Positions 51,139 through 60,331 of a stretch of DNA of 64,000 nucleotides are shown one piece after another (position 1 is the first letter of the stretch; the number at the start of each line of letters is the position of its first letter). Source of the DNA: Byssovorax sp. (lineage in GTDB: Bacteria; Myxococcota_A; Polyangia; Polyangiales; Polyangiaceae); assembly GCA_025362495.1 (NCBI GenBank), contig JANYGI010000102.1, positions 62,001 to 126,000 of the forward strand, in the 5' to 3' direction. Below the pieces are notes generated by a model. The model searched no databases. It saw nothing but the letters and a program-made list of their open reading frames with translations, and had not been told where the DNA came from. A program made the translations under genes and the position numbers.

Positions 51139-52770
51139 ATGCGCGACGTCCATGTCTTCCGGGATACTCGCCGTGAAATCTCCGGGGCCCGCCTGCTCTC
51201 CGAGCTCCGCGAGTCCCTCGGCGATCTCGCCTCCTCCAGCAACTCCCATCCTCCCCGCTCGCTCGTTCGCGACGCTCTCCTCCGGGCGGGCGAGCTCGAG
51301 TCCATCCTCACCGATCGTGGTCTGGACGGCGCGATCGAGATCGCCCGCCTCGCCGACGCGCTCGCCGACGCGCTGCTCGCGCCCGACTGCCCCCTTCCGG
51401 GCGACCTCGGCACAGCCACTCTCCCCATCGACGTCCCCGCCCGGGTGCTGGCGTCGCCGCCCGAGGGCTTCACGCACTACGCCGTTCATCCGCTCGATTT
51501 CGCGGAGCTCGTGGGGCGGATCGCGATCCGCGCGGCCCCTGCCGTGGTGGTCGGTATCCGCACCATCGGCGCCACGCTGAGCGCCGTCGTCGCCGCGGCG
51601 CTGCGGGCGCGCGGGATCCCGGCGCCGCGCTTCACCGTGCGACCCGAGGGCCACCCCTACGATCGGCGCGTGCGCCTCGGCGAGCCCGCGCAGCGGTGGC
51701 TCCGCGCGCAGATCGCCCGCGGCGCCTCGTTCTTCGTCGTCGATGAGGGGCCGGGGCAGAGCGGCTCTTCGCTCCTCGCCGCCGCCGAGGCCCTTGTCGC
51801 CATCGGGGCTCCGCGCGCGCGGATAGCGCTCCTCTGCACCCGCGCGGTCGATCCAGCCACGCTGATCGCGCCCGACGCCGCGCGCCGATTCCGCGCCTTC
51901 GCCCTCCACGCCACCGGCCCTTCGCAGGTCGCGCCAGACGAGGCCGTGATCCCGCTCCCCCCGGGCGCGTGGAGGAAGGTTTGCTTCCGGGATCGCCGCT
52001 TTTTCCCGCCGATCTGGGCCCAGTTCGAGCGCCGCAAGCTGCTCTCGATCGACGGCGGTCGGCTCTTCAAGTATGCGGGGCTCGGCCGCCCCGGGGCCGA
52101 GATCCTCGAGCGCGCAGGCGCGTTGCACGAGGCGGGCTACGGGCCAGCCGTCGAGGACGCGGGCGAAGGCTACCTCGTCATGCCGTGGCTCGCGGGCAGC
52201 GCGCCTCTCCGCCCCGAGGCGCTCACCACGGCGCTCCTTCATCGCCTCTCGGCGTACTGCGCCTTCCGCGCCTCGGCCTTCCCCTCGGCGGGGCAACGCC
52301 CGGGAGATCTCGAGTCCATGATCCGCAAGAACGCCCTCGTCGCGCTCGGCCGCGAGCTCGGCCCGCGGGTCGAGCTGCCCCTCGGCCGTCCGGTCATCGC
52401 CGACGCGCGGATGATGCCTCACGAGTGGATCGCCGCCCCCGGGGCGCCGCCGCTCAAGATGGATGCGACCGATCACGGCGATGATCACCTGTTCCCCGGC
52501 CCCGTCGACGTGGCCTGGGACCTCGCCGGCGTCATCGTCGAATGGAGGATGAGCGCCTCGGCCCGCCGCGTTTTCCTCGACGGGTACCGTCACGCTTCCG
52601 GCGATCGCTTCGAGTCCCGACTACCGGCCTACCTGTACGCGTATACCCTCTTCCGCCTGGCGTGGAGCATCGCCGCCGCCGCGACGAGCCCGCCCGAGGA
52701 AGCAGCGCGGCTCCGCGTCGCCGAGCAGCGGTATCGCGCCGTGCTGGCCAGCCTTCCGTCCCCGTGGTGA
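51139..52770 (+). CDS. Phosphoribosyltransferase-like / kinase-like fusion
   Basis: The 543-residue protein has a first half like a type I phosphoribosyltransferase: VVGIRTIGATLSAVV and the PRPP loop FVVDEGPGQSGSS near residue 200. The second half resembles aminoglycoside-phosphotransferase folds, with FKYAGLGRPGAEILERAG, YLVMPWLAG and DATDHGDDHLFPGPVDVAWD for metal and nucleotide. The reactions are unknown; a nucleotide or sugar product is likely from context. It may begin the glycan gene cluster that continues to 59161. ATG 51139 is used; GTG 51136 is also possible. No good ribosome binding site is visible. Confidence 0.75.
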   Translation: MRDVHVFRDTRREISGARLLSELRESLGDLASSSNSHPPRSLVRDALLRAGELESILTDRGLDGAIEIARLADALADALLAPDCPLPGDLGTATLPIDVPARVLASPPEGFTHYAVHPLDFAELVGRIAIRAAPAVVVGIRTIGATLSAVVAAALRARGIPAPRFTVRPEGHPYDRRVRLGEPAQRWLRAQIARGASFFVVDEGPGQSGSSLLAAAEALVAIGAPRARIALLCTRAVDPATLIAPDAARRFRAFALHATGPSQVAPDEAVIPLPPGAWRKVCFRDRRFFPPIWAQFERRKLLSIDGGRLFKYAGLGRPGAEILERAGALHEAGYGPAVEDAGEGYLVMPWLAGSAPLRPEALTTALLHRLSAYCAFRASAFPSAGQRPGDLESMIRKNALVALGRELGPRVELPLGRPVIADARMMPHEWIAAPGAPPLKMDATDHGDDHLFPGPVDVAWDLAGVIVEWRMSASARRVFLDGYRHASGDRFESRLPAYLYAYTLFRLAWSIAAAATSPPEEAARLRVAEQRYRAVLASLPSPW

Positions 52771-52779
52771 TACCGTATC
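52769..52779. promoter_or_regulatory. GATACCGTATC motif, copy 2
   Basis: The same 11-base dyad as at 49788, here overlapping the stop codon of the PRTase-like gene and about 140 bases before the HD-type gene. It is followed by TCCAGG, versus CAGG in copy 1. Confidence 0.4.
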
Positions 52780-52918
52780 TCCAGGCCGCGATGACTGGCC
52801 CGCTCCCGGGGCGACGATGCAGGGAATTCCCCACGATCCCGCGGAGCGCGCGCCCCCGCGAGGCGGGTATTCGAGCATGGCGCCTGCGATTCGATGGGTC
52901 ATAGCCTCTCCCGTGCCC

Positions 52919-53557
52919 ATGCTGGAGCGCGGCGCCACGAGCACGGATTCCAGGTTCCCCGGCCGGAGGAACACCCGGTCGGCGGGCCCGCTCTTCGAGC
53001 GGATCCTCGCCGACCATCGAGCCCTTCACGACCTCGAAAAGCCCCTCGTCAAGGCCGATCACGATCACGCCCTCGACACCTGGCAATGGGTGCTCGAGCT
53101 CGATCCCGACGCCGGGCTGGCGCTCCAGGCGGCGGCGCTGTATCACGACGTCGAGCGCCTCGACTCCGAAGCCGAAGAGCGCGTCGAGCACCGCGCGCCC
53201 GATTACCAGGCCTTCAAGGACGAGCACGCCCGGAGAGGCGCTCTCGTCGCCGCCCGCGCGCTCGCGGCCGCCGGGCTGCCCTCCAGCGAGACTGCCCACG
53301 TCATCGATCTCGTGTCCGGGCACGAGCGGCCTTTTGCCCTGGGCGAGGCCGCGCTCCTCGCCGACGCCGACGTGCTCTCGTTCTTCTCGTGCAACCTCGA
53401 AGGATTCCTGCGCTGCTATGGCCCCTCGCACACCCAGCTCAAGATCGCCTGGTCGTGGCGGCGGCTCCGCCCCGAGGCGCGGCGCATGATCGAGCGGATC
53501 CGCTGGAGCCGTGACGCGGCGCTCCTCGTCGCCGCGGCGGTAGGGGGCCCGCGATGA
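52919..53557 (+). CDS. HD-type phosphohydrolase-like protein
   Basis: The 212-residue protein has the spacing of an HD domain: His in KADHDHALDTWQWVL, the HD pair in ALYHDVERL, and Asp in LADADVLSFF. Such proteins hydrolyse phosphate esters of nucleotides or related molecules. Its stop overlaps the ATG of the CgeB-type glycosyltransferase, so it is part of the glycan operon. The start is unsure: ATG 52919 has no clear ribosome binding site, and in-frame ATGs at 52877 and 52817 are possible. Confidence 0.7.
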   Translation: MLERGATSTDSRFPGRRNTRSAGPLFERILADHRALHDLEKPLVKADHDHALDTWQWVLELDPDAGLALQAAALYHDVERLDSEAEERVEHRAPDYQAFKDEHARRGALVAARALAAAGLPSSETAHVIDLVSGHERPFALGEAALLADADVLSFFSCNLEGFLRCYGPSHTQLKIAWSWRRLRPEARRMIERIRWSRDAALLVAAAVGGPR

Positions 53558-54627
53558 GGATCGTCGTCTTCGGTCTCACCGTGAGCTCGTCGTGGGGCAA
53601 CGGGCACGCCACGCTGTGGAGGAGCCTTTGCGGCGCCCTCGGCCGCCTCGGCCATCACGTCACCTTCTTCGAGCGCGACGTCCCGTACTACGCCGCCGCG
53701 CGCGATCTCACCGCGCTCCCGGGCCACGATCTCCGGATCTACCCGAGCTGGGAGTCGGCGCGCGACGAGGCCCGGAGCGCCGTCGACGGCGCTGACGCCG
53801 CGATCGTGACCTCGTATTGCCCCGACGGCCTCGCCGCGGCCGAGCTCGTCCTCGACTCCCGCGCTCGGGTCCGCGCCTTCTACGATCTCGACACGCCGGT
53901 CACCCTGGCTCAGCTGCGCGCGGGGCGTCCGGTCGAGTACCTCGGCGCCCGGGGACTGTCACGCTTCGACGTCGTGCTGAGCTTCGCCGGCGGCCCCGCG
54001 CTCCGCGAGCTCGAGACGCGCCTCGGCGCGCGGCGCACCGCGGCGCTCCATGGCAGCGTCGATCCCGAGGTCTACCATGCTGCGCCTCCGCGCGCGCTGT
54101 TTCGAGCCGATCTCTCGTACCTGGGCACCTATGCCGCCGATCGACAGGTCGCGCTTCATCGCCTCTTCCTCGAGCCCGCGCGGCGCTCTCCGCGTCGGCG
54201 CTTCGTCCTCGGCGGCTCGCTCTATCCCCACGATTTTCCCTGGCTCCGCAACGTTCATCACGTCGGCCACGTCGCGCCGCAGGACCACCCCTCGTTCTAC
54301 GGCTCCTCGTCCGCGACGCTCAACCTCACCCGAGGACCGATGGCAGAGATGGGCCATTGCCCCTCCGGTCGCCTCTTCGAAGCGGCGGCGTCGGGCGTGG
54401 CGCTGCTCACCGACGCCTGGGAAGGACTGGAGCGCTTCTTCACACCAGGCCTGGAAATCCTCGTCGTCCGCAGCACGGAGGACGTCCTCGCGGCCCTCGC
54501 GCGTCCGCGGGAAGAGCTCGCCGCGGTGGCGAGCGCCGCGCGGGATCGGGCGCTCCGCGAGCACACGGCCGACCGCCGCGCCGCCGAGCTGATTGACATC
54601 CTCACGACCACCACGGGAGCCCGATAA
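53554..54627 (+). CDS. CgeB-family glycosyltransferase
   Basis: The 357-residue protein opens with [18 protein letters not shown] and has LFEAAASGVALLTDAWEGLE near its C-terminus, the pattern of the CgeB/GT4-like family that takes its name from a Bacillus spore gene. It should transfer a sugar from a nucleotide donor. ATG overlaps the stop of the HD-type gene (53554-53557). Two paralogues lie on the minus-strand arm at 62493-64000, with SSWGNGHAT conserved. The next gene begins after three bases. Confidence 0.88.
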   Translation: MRIVVFGLTVSSSWGNGHATLWRSLCGALGRLGHHVTFFERDVPYYAAARDLTALPGHDLRIYPSWESARDEARSAVDGADAAIVTSYCPDGLAAAELVLDSRARVRAFYDLDTPVTLAQLRAGRPVEYLGARGLSRFDVVLSFAGGPALRELETRLGARRTAALHGSVDPEVYHAAPPRALFRADLSYLGTYAADRQVALHRLFLEPARRSPRRRFVLGGSLYPHDFPWLRNVHHVGHVAPQDHPSFYGSSSATLNLTRGPMAEMGHCPSGRLFEAAASGVALLTDAWEGLERFFTPGLEILVVRSTEDVLAALARPREELAAVASAARDRALREHTADRRAAELIDILTTTTGAR

Positions 54628-54630
54628 ACC

Positions 54631-55359
54631 ATGTGGGGAATCATTCCCGCGGCAGGCGTCGGCAGCCGGATCCAGCCGCTCGCCTTCTCGAAAGAGCTGC
54701 TCCCCGTCGGGAGCCGCCTCGATCACGGCCGCGAGAGCCCGCGCGCCGTGAGCGAGTACCTCATCGATCGCATGTTGACGGCCGGCGTCACCCACCTCTG
54801 CATGGTGATCTCCCCGGGCAAATCCGATCTCGTGGCCTATTACGGCGCCGGCGTGCGCGGCGTCCCGGTGTGCTACGTCGTGCAGCCCGAGCCTCTGGGC
54901 CTGTGCGACGCCATCTTTCGCGCGCTCCCGTTCATCGGACCGGAAGAGCGGGTGATCATCGGCCTCCCGGACACCATCTGGTTCCCCGAAGATGGCCTGA
55001 CGCGCCTCGGGGATCAGGGCCTCTCGTTCCTGCTCTTCCCGGTCGCGCACCCCGAGCGCTTCGACGCCGTCGTCCTCGACGAAGGCGGCCGCGTGCTGGA
55101 GATCCAGGTCAAGCGCGACGGCGCCACCACCCCCTGGGTGTGGGGCGCGCTCACGCTCCGCGGCGCCGAGCTCGCCGCGCTCCACCGGCTCCACGTCGAG
55201 CGCGATCGTCAGGATGCCTATCTCGGCACGCTGGTCAACGCGCACCTCGAGCGCGGCGGCGTGGCCTGGGGCGTGCGAGCGGGGGAGTCGTACGTCGATG
55301 TCGGCACGTTCGACGGCTACCGCGAGGCGCTCCGGCTCCTCCAGGGAAAGGCGGCCTGA
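54631..55359 (+). CDS. Sugar nucleotidyltransferase
   Basis: The 242-residue enzyme starts GIIPAAGVGSRIQPLAF followed by SKELLPVG, the nucleotide- and metal-binding signature of glucose-1-phosphate thymidylyl- and uridylyltransferases. GLPDTIWFPEDG and YVDVGTFDGYREAL are also typical. It would activate a sugar-1-phosphate as an NDP-sugar for the glycosyltransferases on both sides. It lies three bases after the CgeB gene and three before the methyltransferase gene, so it is certainly in the operon. Confidence 0.92.
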   Translation: MWGIIPAAGVGSRIQPLAFSKELLPVGSRLDHGRESPRAVSEYLIDRMLTAGVTHLCMVISPGKSDLVAYYGAGVRGVPVCYVVQPEPLGLCDAIFRALPFIGPEERVIIGLPDTIWFPEDGLTRLGDQGLSFLLFPVAHPERFDAVVLDEGGRVLEIQVKRDGATTPWVWGALTLRGAELAALHRLHVERDRQDAYLGTLVNAHLERGGVAWGVRAGESYVDVGTFDGYREALRLLQGKAA

Positions 55360-55362
55360 CCC

Positions 55363-56130
55363 GTGGCGAAGCAGCCTTTGCGCCCCGCGCCCGCCGCGGC
55401 GGCGCCGCTCGCGCGAGACGCCATCTCCGCCGAGGTGCGGCGGCTCGGCCCGTGGTTCCACAACCTCGATCTCGGCGGCGTCGCCACCGCGCCCGACCAT
55501 TTCCTCGGCGACTATCCACGGAGCAAATGGAAGGCGTTCTCGGGGTCGATCCCGGCCGACCTCACCGGCAAGACGGTGCTCGATCTCGGCTGCAACGCTG
55601 GCTTTCACGCCATCGAGATGAAGCGGCGCGGCGCGGCGCGCGTCGTCGGCGTCGACAGCGACGACGACTATCTGGCCCAGGCGCGCTTCGCCGCGGCGGT
55701 GTCCGGCGTCGAGCTCGAGCTCGTCAACCTCTCGGTCTACGACGTGGCCAGGCTCGGCGAGCGCTTCGATCTCGTCCTCTTCCTCGGCGTCCTCTACCAC
55801 CTTCGTCACCCGCTCCTCGCGCTCGATCTCCTGCGCGAGCACGTCGTCGGAGGCACCCTCGTGGTGCAGAGCCTGCTCCGCGGCGACGACTGCACGCCGC
55901 GTCTCGCCGACGATTACCCCTTCTCCGAGCGGCAGATCTTCGAGGAGCCGGGCTATCCGCGGATGTGCTTCGTCGAGGATCGCTACGCCGGTGATCCGAC
56001 CAACTGGTGGATCCCCAACCGCGCTTGCCTCGCCGCCATGATCCGCAGCGCGGGCTTCACGATCACGGCCCACCCCGAGGCCGAGGTCTTCGTCTGCGAG
56101 CTCGCGCAGCGGGCAGGGGAGGGCGCGTGA
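55363..56130 (+). CDS. TIGR04290-family methyltransferase
   Basis: The 255-residue protein follows the TIGR04290 (Rta_06860) pattern closely: LGPWFHNLDL, TAPDHFLGDYPRSKWK, VLDLGCNAGFHAIEMKRRG for SAM, and GDPTNWWIPN. The family is known mostly from gene neighbourhoods with glycosyltransferases, and its substrate is unknown; a sugar or lipid-linked sugar is likely. GTG 55363 is the start. The stop shares GTGA with the glycosidase start. Confidence 0.92.
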   Translation: MAKQPLRPAPAAAAPLARDAISAEVRRLGPWFHNLDLGGVATAPDHFLGDYPRSKWKAFSGSIPADLTGKTVLDLGCNAGFHAIEMKRRGAARVVGVDSDDDYLAQARFAAAVSGVELELVNLSVYDVARLGERFDLVLFLGVLYHLRHPLLALDLLREHVVGGTLVVQSLLRGDDCTPRLADDYPFSERQIFEEPGYPRMCFVEDRYAGDPTNWWIPNRACLAAMIRSAGFTITAHPEAEVFVCELAQRAGEGA

Positions 56131-57014
56131 TCGAGGCCGTGATGCTCTGGAACGAGCCCAACAACGCTTCGCACTGGGATTTCGCGCTCGATCCCGGGTG
56201 GGCGCTCTACGCCGCGATGGTCGCGCGCGCGTCCGCCGCCGTCCACGCCGAGTCCCCCGGGCTGACCCGTATTCTCGGCGGGATCTCGCCCATCGATCCG
56301 GAGTTCCTGCTCAACATGGAGCGACGAGGAGCCCTGGCGGCGGTCGACGTGATCGCCGTCCATGGCTTCCCCTTCGACTGGAATCACTGGCCGATCGACG
56401 CCTGGCCCGCCCAGCTCGCCTCGGTGCGCGCCGTGACGACCAAACCCATCTGGGTCACCGAGGTCGGCGCCGGGAGCTTCGGTTGCGAAGAGGTGCAAGA
56501 GCTCGGGCTGCGCCTCACGGCGAGCCTCCTCCGCGGCCTCGTCCCGCGGATCCACTGGTACAGCCTCCTCGATCTCCCGCGGGCCTGGCCGGCCACCACC
56601 CGTCATCGCGAGGCGGAAGGGTCCTCGTATTATCGCCATTTCTACCTGGGCCTCGTGCGCGAGGACGGCACTCCGAAGCGGGCGTTGCGGCTCTTCCAGG
56701 AGCTCACGCCCGAGCTCGGCATCTGCCAGTGGTTTCACTTCGAAGATCCGCGGCTCGATCTCGCCGTCTCGTGGCTGGAGCGCCTCGGCGTCACCCACCT
56801 GCGCACCGGCCTGAGCTGGGCGGACAGCCTGCGTCCCGGCGCTCTCGCCTGGTTCGATCGGCAGATGAAGGCGCTGGAACGATTCGAGGTCACCCTCACC
56901 TTCGGGTACACGCCGGAGTCGCGCGGCCTCGCGCCCCACCACACCAGCCCTCCCGTCCACCTCGACGAGTACGCCGACTTCTGCGCGGCGATGGTCCGAC
57001 GTTACGCCCGCTGA
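56127..57014 (+). CDS. GH39/beta-xylosidase-like glycosidase
   Basis: The 295-residue TIM-barrel-like protein has the acid/base Glu in MLWNEPNNASHWDF and the nucleophile-like Glu in PIWVTEVGAGSFG, as in GH39/GH5 clan enzymes. It has no signal peptide, so it works in the cytoplasm, unusual for a glycosidase, and might be a transglycosylase or trimming enzyme of the pathway. GTG 56127 overlaps the upstream stop, with GGGGAGGG just before it. An upstream frame to 56007 is shadow. Confidence 0.8.
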   Translation: MIEAVMLWNEPNNASHWDFALDPGWALYAAMVARASAAVHAESPGLTRILGGISPIDPEFLLNMERRGALAAVDVIAVHGFPFDWNHWPIDAWPAQLASVRAVTTKPIWVTEVGAGSFGCEEVQELGLRLTASLLRGLVPRIHWYSLLDLPRAWPATTRHREAEGSSYYRHFYLGLVREDGTPKRALRLFQELTPELGICQWFHFEDPRLDLAVSWLERLGVTHLRTGLSWADSLRPGALAWFDRQMKALERFEVTLTFGYTPESRGLAPHHTSPPVHLDEYADFCAAMVRRYAR

Positions 57015-57026
57015 GTGGAAGGAACC

Positions 57027-58172
57027 ATGGAATTGAAGAGGCCATCGATCCAGGAGCACGCGCCGCGGCTGACCGTCCTCGAGGTAGCCTATCCGCTCGC
57101 CCCCGTCGGCCCCGATGCGGTGGGCGGCGCGGAGCAGATGGTCTCTCTGATCGATGACGGCCTGGTCCGGCGAGGTCACCGCTCGATCGTGGTGGCCCAG
57201 GAAGGCTCGATCTGCCGGGGCACCTTGATCGCCACGCCGGCGATCCACGAAGGACGCGCCCTCGACGGCGCCGCGCGCGCCCGCGCCCGGGAGGCGCAGC
57301 GCCGCGCCATCGACGAGGCCTGCCAGCGGTATCCCGTCGATCTCGTTCACTTCCACGGGGTCGACTTCCACCACTATCTGCCCGAGTCCGGCCCTCCGGC
57401 GCTGGTGACTCTTCATCTCCCGTTTTCGAGCTACGAAGAGGGGGCCCTCGATCCCTCGCGCCCCGACGTGTTCTTCCACTGCGTCTCCGCCTCGCAGCGG
57501 CGCACGGCCCCGGAGACAGCGTACCTGCTCGACGACGTGCCCAACGGCATCCACATAGAGCGTCAGCGCCTCTCGGCCCACAAGCGGGGCTTCTGCCTCG
57601 CGCTCGGCCGCATCTGCCCGGAGAAGGGGTATGCGCGCGCGCTCCTCGCGGCGTCCCGGGCGCGGACTCCGCTGCTCCTCGCCGGGCGCGTCTTCGGCTA
57701 CGAAGACCACCTGCGGCACTTCCGCGAGGTGATCGAGCCGCTGCTCGCCACGCCGTCCCGCGCGCGTTTTCTCGGCCCGATCGGCGGCGGACGAAAGCGC
57801 CGCTTACTCGCCGCCGCGCGGTGTCTCCTCGTGCCGAGTCGCTGCGAGGAGACCAGCTCGCTCGTGGTGATGGAGGCGCTGGCCTCGGGGACTCCGGTCA
57901 TCGCCTTTCGCGTGGGGGCCTTGCCGGAGCTGGTCGAGCACGGCGTGACTGGCTTCCTCGTCGACGACGTGGAGGGGATGGCCGAGGCGATCCTCGCGGC
58001 CCACACCATCGATCCCCGCGCGTGCCGGCGCGCCGCCGAGCTTCATTTCTCGTCCGATCGCGTCATCACAGGCTACCTCGCCACCTTCGATCGCGTCGTC
58101 CGCGCGGCCCGCTGCGCCTCGCTGCTCGACTCGGTGTTCTCGGCGCTCGCGACGCCGGGCGCGCGCGAATGA
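57027..58172 (+). CDS. GT4-family glycosyltransferase
   Basis: The 381-residue enzyme has VAYPLAPVGPDAVGGAEQMV, the donor-site GRICPEKGYARAL and the EX7E pattern in EETSSLVVMEALASGTPVIA. This is the GT4 partner typical of TIGR04290 neighbourhoods. It transfers a sugar from an NDP donor with retention. ATG 57027 is preceded by AAGGAACC; the GTG at 57015 is less likely. Its stop overlaps the next start by four bases. Confidence 0.93.
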   Translation: MELKRPSIQEHAPRLTVLEVAYPLAPVGPDAVGGAEQMVSLIDDGLVRRGHRSIVVAQEGSICRGTLIATPAIHEGRALDGAARARAREAQRRAIDEACQRYPVDLVHFHGVDFHHYLPESGPPALVTLHLPFSSYEEGALDPSRPDVFFHCVSASQRRTAPETAYLLDDVPNGIHIERQRLSAHKRGFCLALGRICPEKGYARALLAASRARTPLLLAGRVFGYEDHLRHFREVIEPLLATPSRARFLGPIGGGRKRRLLAAARCLLVPSRCEETSSLVVMEALASGTPVIAFRVGALPELVEHGVTGFLVDDVEGMAEAILAAHTIDPRACRRAAELHFSSDRVITGYLATFDRVVRAARCASLLDSVFSALATPGARE

Positions 58173-59161
58173 TCACCCCGGGCGAGCTTCATGATCTCGA
58201 GTCTCTCGCGGCGCTCGAGCCGGAGTGGAGGCTCCTGTGGGACAGCTGCCCCGACGCGACTCCCTTCCAGCACCCGGCGTGGCTCCTCCCCTGGTGTCGC
58301 CACTTCGCGCCTCACCGCCTGTCGGTGATCACGCTCCGTCGCGGCGGTCGGCTGGTCGGCCTGCTCCCGGCCTTCGAGCGCCGCGAGAGCCCGGTCTCGA
58401 CCCGGGCGCTGGCGCTGCTGGGCGAGGGGATCACCGACTACCTGGACGCGCTCTTCGATCCTGCGCACCTCGAAGAGGCGATTGCCACTCTCGGCGCCCA
58501 CCTCGCCGAGCGGGGCGAGGCCTGCGACTTCGAGGCGCTGCGCGAGGGCTCGGCGCTCCTCCGCGTCCCTGCGCCGCGCGGCTCGGCCGACGTGATCAAG
58601 CCCTCTGCGATCTGCCCGGCGCTGGTCTTGCCGGCGCGCGACCTGGGCCTCGAGTCCGTCGTCCCGAGAGAGACGCTCCGCAACGTGCGCCGCGCCCGCG
58701 TCCGGGCCGCCGCGCTCGGGCACCTCACGAATCGGCTCGCCGACACCGTATCGCGCGGCGCGATGATCGAGGCCCTGTTCGCGCTCCACAGCGCGCGCTG
58801 GAGCGACGTGGGCGAGACCGGCGTGCTCGGCGGGGGCGCCATCCGCGCCTTCCACGACGAGGCCTCGACAGCGCTGCTCGACGCCGGCCTGCTCCGCCTG
58901 TTCGGCGTCTACCTCGACGAGGCCCCGATCGCCTCGCTGATTGCCCTCTTCGCCCGCGGCCGCGCCTATCTCTATCTCCAGGGCTTCGATCCCGCGTTCG
59001 AGCGCCTGAGCCCGGGCCTGCTCGCGACCGCCTGCGCCATCGATCAGGCCTTCGTCGAGGGCACCATCGTGGTCGACTTTCTCCGCGGGCAGGAGCGCTA
59101 CAAGTACCTCTGGGGCGCTCGCGACGAGCTCACGTACCGACGGATCCTCACGCCGATCTGA
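58169..59161 (+). CDS. FemAB/CelD-like GNAT acyltransferase
   Basis: The 330-residue protein resembles the CelD/BcsL group of the GNAT fold (Acetyltransf_6). PFQHPAWLLPWCRHFAPHRL, GLLPAFERRESP, ALFALHSARW and YLYLQGFDPAFERLSPG are characteristic. These proteins acylate sugars or peptides; here the likely target is the glycan. ATG overlaps the GT4 stop by four bases, and it is the last gene of the tight operon; the exported protein gene follows after 123 bases. Confidence 0.88.
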   Translation: MITPGELHDLESLAALEPEWRLLWDSCPDATPFQHPAWLLPWCRHFAPHRLSVITLRRGGRLVGLLPAFERRESPVSTRALALLGEGITDYLDALFDPAHLEEAIATLGAHLAERGEACDFEALREGSALLRVPAPRGSADVIKPSAICPALVLPARDLGLESVVPRETLRNVRRARVRAAALGHLTNRLADTVSRGAMIEALFALHSARWSDVGETGVLGGGAIRAFHDEASTALLDAGLLRLFGVYLDEAPIASLIALFARGRAYLYLQGFDPAFERLSPGLLATACAIDQAFVEGTIVVDFLRGQERYKYLWGARDELTYRRILTPI

Positions 59162-59284
59162 CCGCGACAGCGCACCTCGATGCGCGGAGTCGAAGGTGCC
59201 TCTCGCGGGCTTGCAGCGCCGCGGCGATGGGTCAACGTGTCGCCCCGAGCCGGACCGAGCGGCCGGCCAGGAGGAGGTTCGACC

Positions 59285-60331
59285 ATGCTGCGATCGCGTC
59301 CGCGTCGGTTGGTGTCGCTGCTCGCGCTGGCGCTCGCGTCGGCGGGCGCCGCGGCCGAGGCCTCGACTCCTGCGTATCACTATGTCGCGCTCGATCAGGG
59401 GCCGTTGCCGGCCGGCGCCGACTCCTTCTCTCCCGTGAGCATCAGCGACGGTGGCCGGATCTACGGCGAGCTCTACGGCGCCCCCAGCCGCGCTGGCCTG
59501 TACCAGAACGGGGCCTTCACCGTCATCGCCCCGGGCTCGGTCTTCGTCGGCAACAAGGCCGGTACGGGCGGCGGCAGCGTGCCTCTCGACGCCGTGCGCA
59601 CCGACGAGCACGCCGCCCTCTTTCACGGCGCCCATGTCGAGCTCATCCCGCCGCAGCCCGGCGAGCTGTCGAGCGTCGTCGAGTCGGTGAGCGACTCGGG
59701 CACGGCGCTCGTGACATCGGTGGACGCGGCCGGTGCCCGGCACCTCTTCCTTTACAAGGACGGCACCTCGACGCCGGTCACTCTCCCGGCGTGGCTCGGC
59801 GTGGCCTCGTTCCTCGACCTCGACAACCAGGGTATCGTCACCGGGACAGTGCTCCAGGAGGCCTCGGCCGTTTACCGCGGCTTCCGCTTCGATCCGCAGA
59901 CCAGCGCGCTCACCATCCTCTCGCCGACTCCGCCGGATCCCCACTCGTTCGCCCTCGCCGCCGGCAATCACGAGGCCGTGCTCGGCTACTCGTTCGACTT
60001 CGGAGGCAAGGAGACCGTGGGCCTCTGGAGCAAGAGCGGGATATTCACCCCCTGGTTCACCGAGGGAACCCCGCAGATCCCGACGACGAGCAACGCGCTG
60101 CTCATGAACGATGGAAACCTCGTCGTCATCACCGCCACCAGCGATCACGCGAGCTACCTGGTGCCGCGTCCGAACCAGCGGATCAACCTCGCGGCCCTGG
60201 TCGATCACCTCCCGTCGGTGGCCGATCCGCTCTATTTCGTCCGCGCGATCAACAACCACGGTGATCTCGTGGGCTCCGGCTTCGAGGGCAACGTCTTCCT
60301 GCTCGAGCGCGCCGGCGGAAGCTGCCTTTAG
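59285..60331 (+). CDS. Exported HAF-repeat-like protein, unknown function
   Basis: The 348-residue precursor has a signal peptide (LVSLLALALASAGAAAEA). It contains repeats of the kind seen in HAF-type extracellular proteins, a mainly beta propeller-like pattern: FSPVSISDGGRIYGELYG, TVLQEASAVYRGFRFD, FALAAGNHEAVLGYSF and VRAINNHGDLVGSGF. ATG 59285 is preceded by AGGAGG at about nine bases. It is next to the glycan operon and may be made with it, but its role is not known. It converges with the SUMF1-fold gene, with an inverted repeat between them. Confidence 0.8.
   Translation: MLRSRPRRLVSLLALALASAGAAAEASTPAYHYVALDQGPLPAGADSFSPVSISDGGRIYGELYGAPSRAGLYQNGAFTVIAPGSVFVGNKAGTGGGSVPLDAVRTDEHAALFHGAHVELIPPQPGELSSVVESVSDSGTALVTSVDAAGARHLFLYKDGTSTPVTLPAWLGVASFLDLDNQGIVTGTVLQEASAVYRGFRFDPQTSALTILSPTPPDPHSFALAAGNHEAVLGYSFDFGGKETVGLWSKSGIFTPWFTEGTPQIPTTSNALLMNDGNLVVITATSDHASYLVPRPNQRINLAALVDHLPSVADPLYFVRAINNHGDLVGSGFEGNVFLLERAGGSCL

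Noticed and set aside
53959-56073. A minus-strand frame of about 704 codons across three glycan genes
   Set aside because: It crosses several clear genes with tight operon spacing and has no protein-like motifs.
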